From Chloroflexota bacterium (GTDB lineage: Bacteria > Chloroflexota > UBA6077 > FW602-bin22 > JACPQP01), in the NCBI GenBank assembly GCA_016190465.1, contig JACPQP010000256.1, forward strand, positions 1 to 6,509: a DNA stretch of 6,509 bases, written 5' to 3'. A program made the position numbers and the translations under genes. The notes below the pieces were generated by a model. That model had not been told where the DNA came from. It made no database searches and worked only from the letters and a program-made list of their open reading frames with translations. This document shows, piece by piece, positions 6,283-6,509 of this stretch (the stretch's first letter is position 1; each line of letters opens with the position of its first letter).

Positions 6283-6320
6283 AATCTGACCGTCATCAGG
6301 TGCTCGAGTTCCGCTACCAT
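6279..6320 (-). CDS. Candidate 13-residue leader ORF coupled to the four-helix membrane protein
   Basis: The reading frame encodes MVAELEHLMTVRL and stops at TGA (6281-6279), which overlaps the ATG (6282-6280) of the downstream gene as ATGA. GGGAGG (6334-6329) lies 8 nt before its start, much better than anything before the main start. Ribosomes ending here could re-initiate on the membrane protein. The peptide has no run of one amino acid, so classical attenuation is not indicated. It may be only a device for coupling, or chance. Confidence 0.4.
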   Translation of the reverse strand: MVAELEHLMTVRL

Positions 6321-6328
6321 CGTCGTGG

Positions 6329-6334
6329 CCTCCC
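6329..6334 (-). promoter_or_regulatory. Ribosome binding site GGGAGG of the leader ORF
   Basis: On the minus strand GGGAGG sits 8 nt before the ATG at 6320, but 46 nt before the main start at 6282. It therefore serves the leader ORF and only indirectly the membrane protein. Confidence 0.5.
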
Positions 6335-6352
6335 GCCGGCGTGGACTGTAGT

Positions 6353-6509
6353 AGACTAAGTAGGTATGAGAAAGTTTTTGATGGTTTTGGGGACACCCCA
6401 AACCCCGCCAGGACGGGCTCCGCCCTTCCTGGACCTTCCCGAGACACGGTAGGTATCAGGAAGCGTACGATGGTTTTGGGGACACCCCAAACCCCGCCAG
6501 GACGGGCTC
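6353..6509. repeat. 89-bp tandem repeat with two hairpins per unit, running off the right edge
   Basis: The unit beginning AGAC at 6353 recurs at 6442, an offset of 89 bp. The last 41 bp visible are identical in both copies (6380-6420 and 6469-6509); the stretch before them is diverged but alignable (TAGGTAT at 6361 and 6450). Each unit has a stem TTTGGGG-ACA-CCCCAAA (6386-6402 and 6475-6491). Unit one shows a second stem at 6408-6432: CCAGGA with TCCTGG, one mismatch, then GGGC with GCCC around TCC; copy two is cut by the window end. No convincing gene lies in it. It resembles, from memory, GC-rich hairpin repeats of Chloroflexota genomes. More copies may follow outside the window. Confidence 0.8.

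Noticed and set aside
6283..6447. 55-codon N-terminal extension of the four-helix membrane protein
   Set aside because: The extension is encoded by the 89-bp repeat and the leader region, lacks a ribosome binding site and has no membrane or domain character.
6380..6509. Possible CRISPR array, from the identical 41-bp blocks
   Set aside because: Only two copies are visible, the intervening sequence is itself a diverged part of the repeat unit, and no cas gene is present.

Overview
This 6.5 kb window is GC-rich and tightly packed. It looks like chromosomal DNA of a bacterium in the Chloroflexota, possibly the Thermomicrobia/Sphaerobacter side. That placement is an inference from the gene mix, the strong GC bias at third codon positions, the AGGAGG-type ribosome binding sites and the GC-rich hairpin repeats between genes. 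No rRNA, tRNA or other taxonomic marker is present to confirm it.

Layout from left to right. (1) Positions 2-1762, plus strand: a GAF-GAF-HisKA-HATPase sensor histidine kinase, probably cut by the left edge. (2) 1763-1939: a convergent gap filled with GC-rich hairpins. (3) 1940-3100, minus strand: an exported, probably lipid-anchored seven-bladed YVTN beta-propeller with a GTG start. (4) 3101-3318: a divergent intergenic region with a good sigma-70-type promoter for the next gene and two sets of short direct repeats. (5) 3319-4026, plus: a PIG-L/LmbE zinc deacetylase. (6) 4027-4099: a convergent gap with a perfect 13-bp terminator-like stem. (7) 4100-4366, minus: an 88-residue membrane protein with two predicted helices. 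(8) 4550-5653, minus: a MalK/UgpC-type sugar ABC transporter ATPase with no permease or binding protein beside it. (9) 5848-6282, minus: a 144-residue protein with four predicted membrane helices. A 13-codon leader ORF with a strong ribosome binding site precedes it, and the leader's stop overlaps the start codon (ATGA). (10) 6353-6509: an 89-bp tandem repeat carrying two hairpins, running off the right edge.

The genes do not form one pathway. They are short transcription units with alternating orientation: signalling, envelope, small-molecule deacetylation and sugar import. The three rightmost genes share the minus strand, but gaps of 183 and 194 bp and a candidate promoter before the ABC gene suggest they are not one tight operon. 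I found no phage, CRISPR, transposase, toxin-antitoxin or defence gene, and no convincing new multi-gene system. The points most worth a second look are the coupled leader ORF, the 89-bp tandem repeat, the mutually exclusive hairpins after the kinase gene and the spaced direct repeats in the divergent promoter region.
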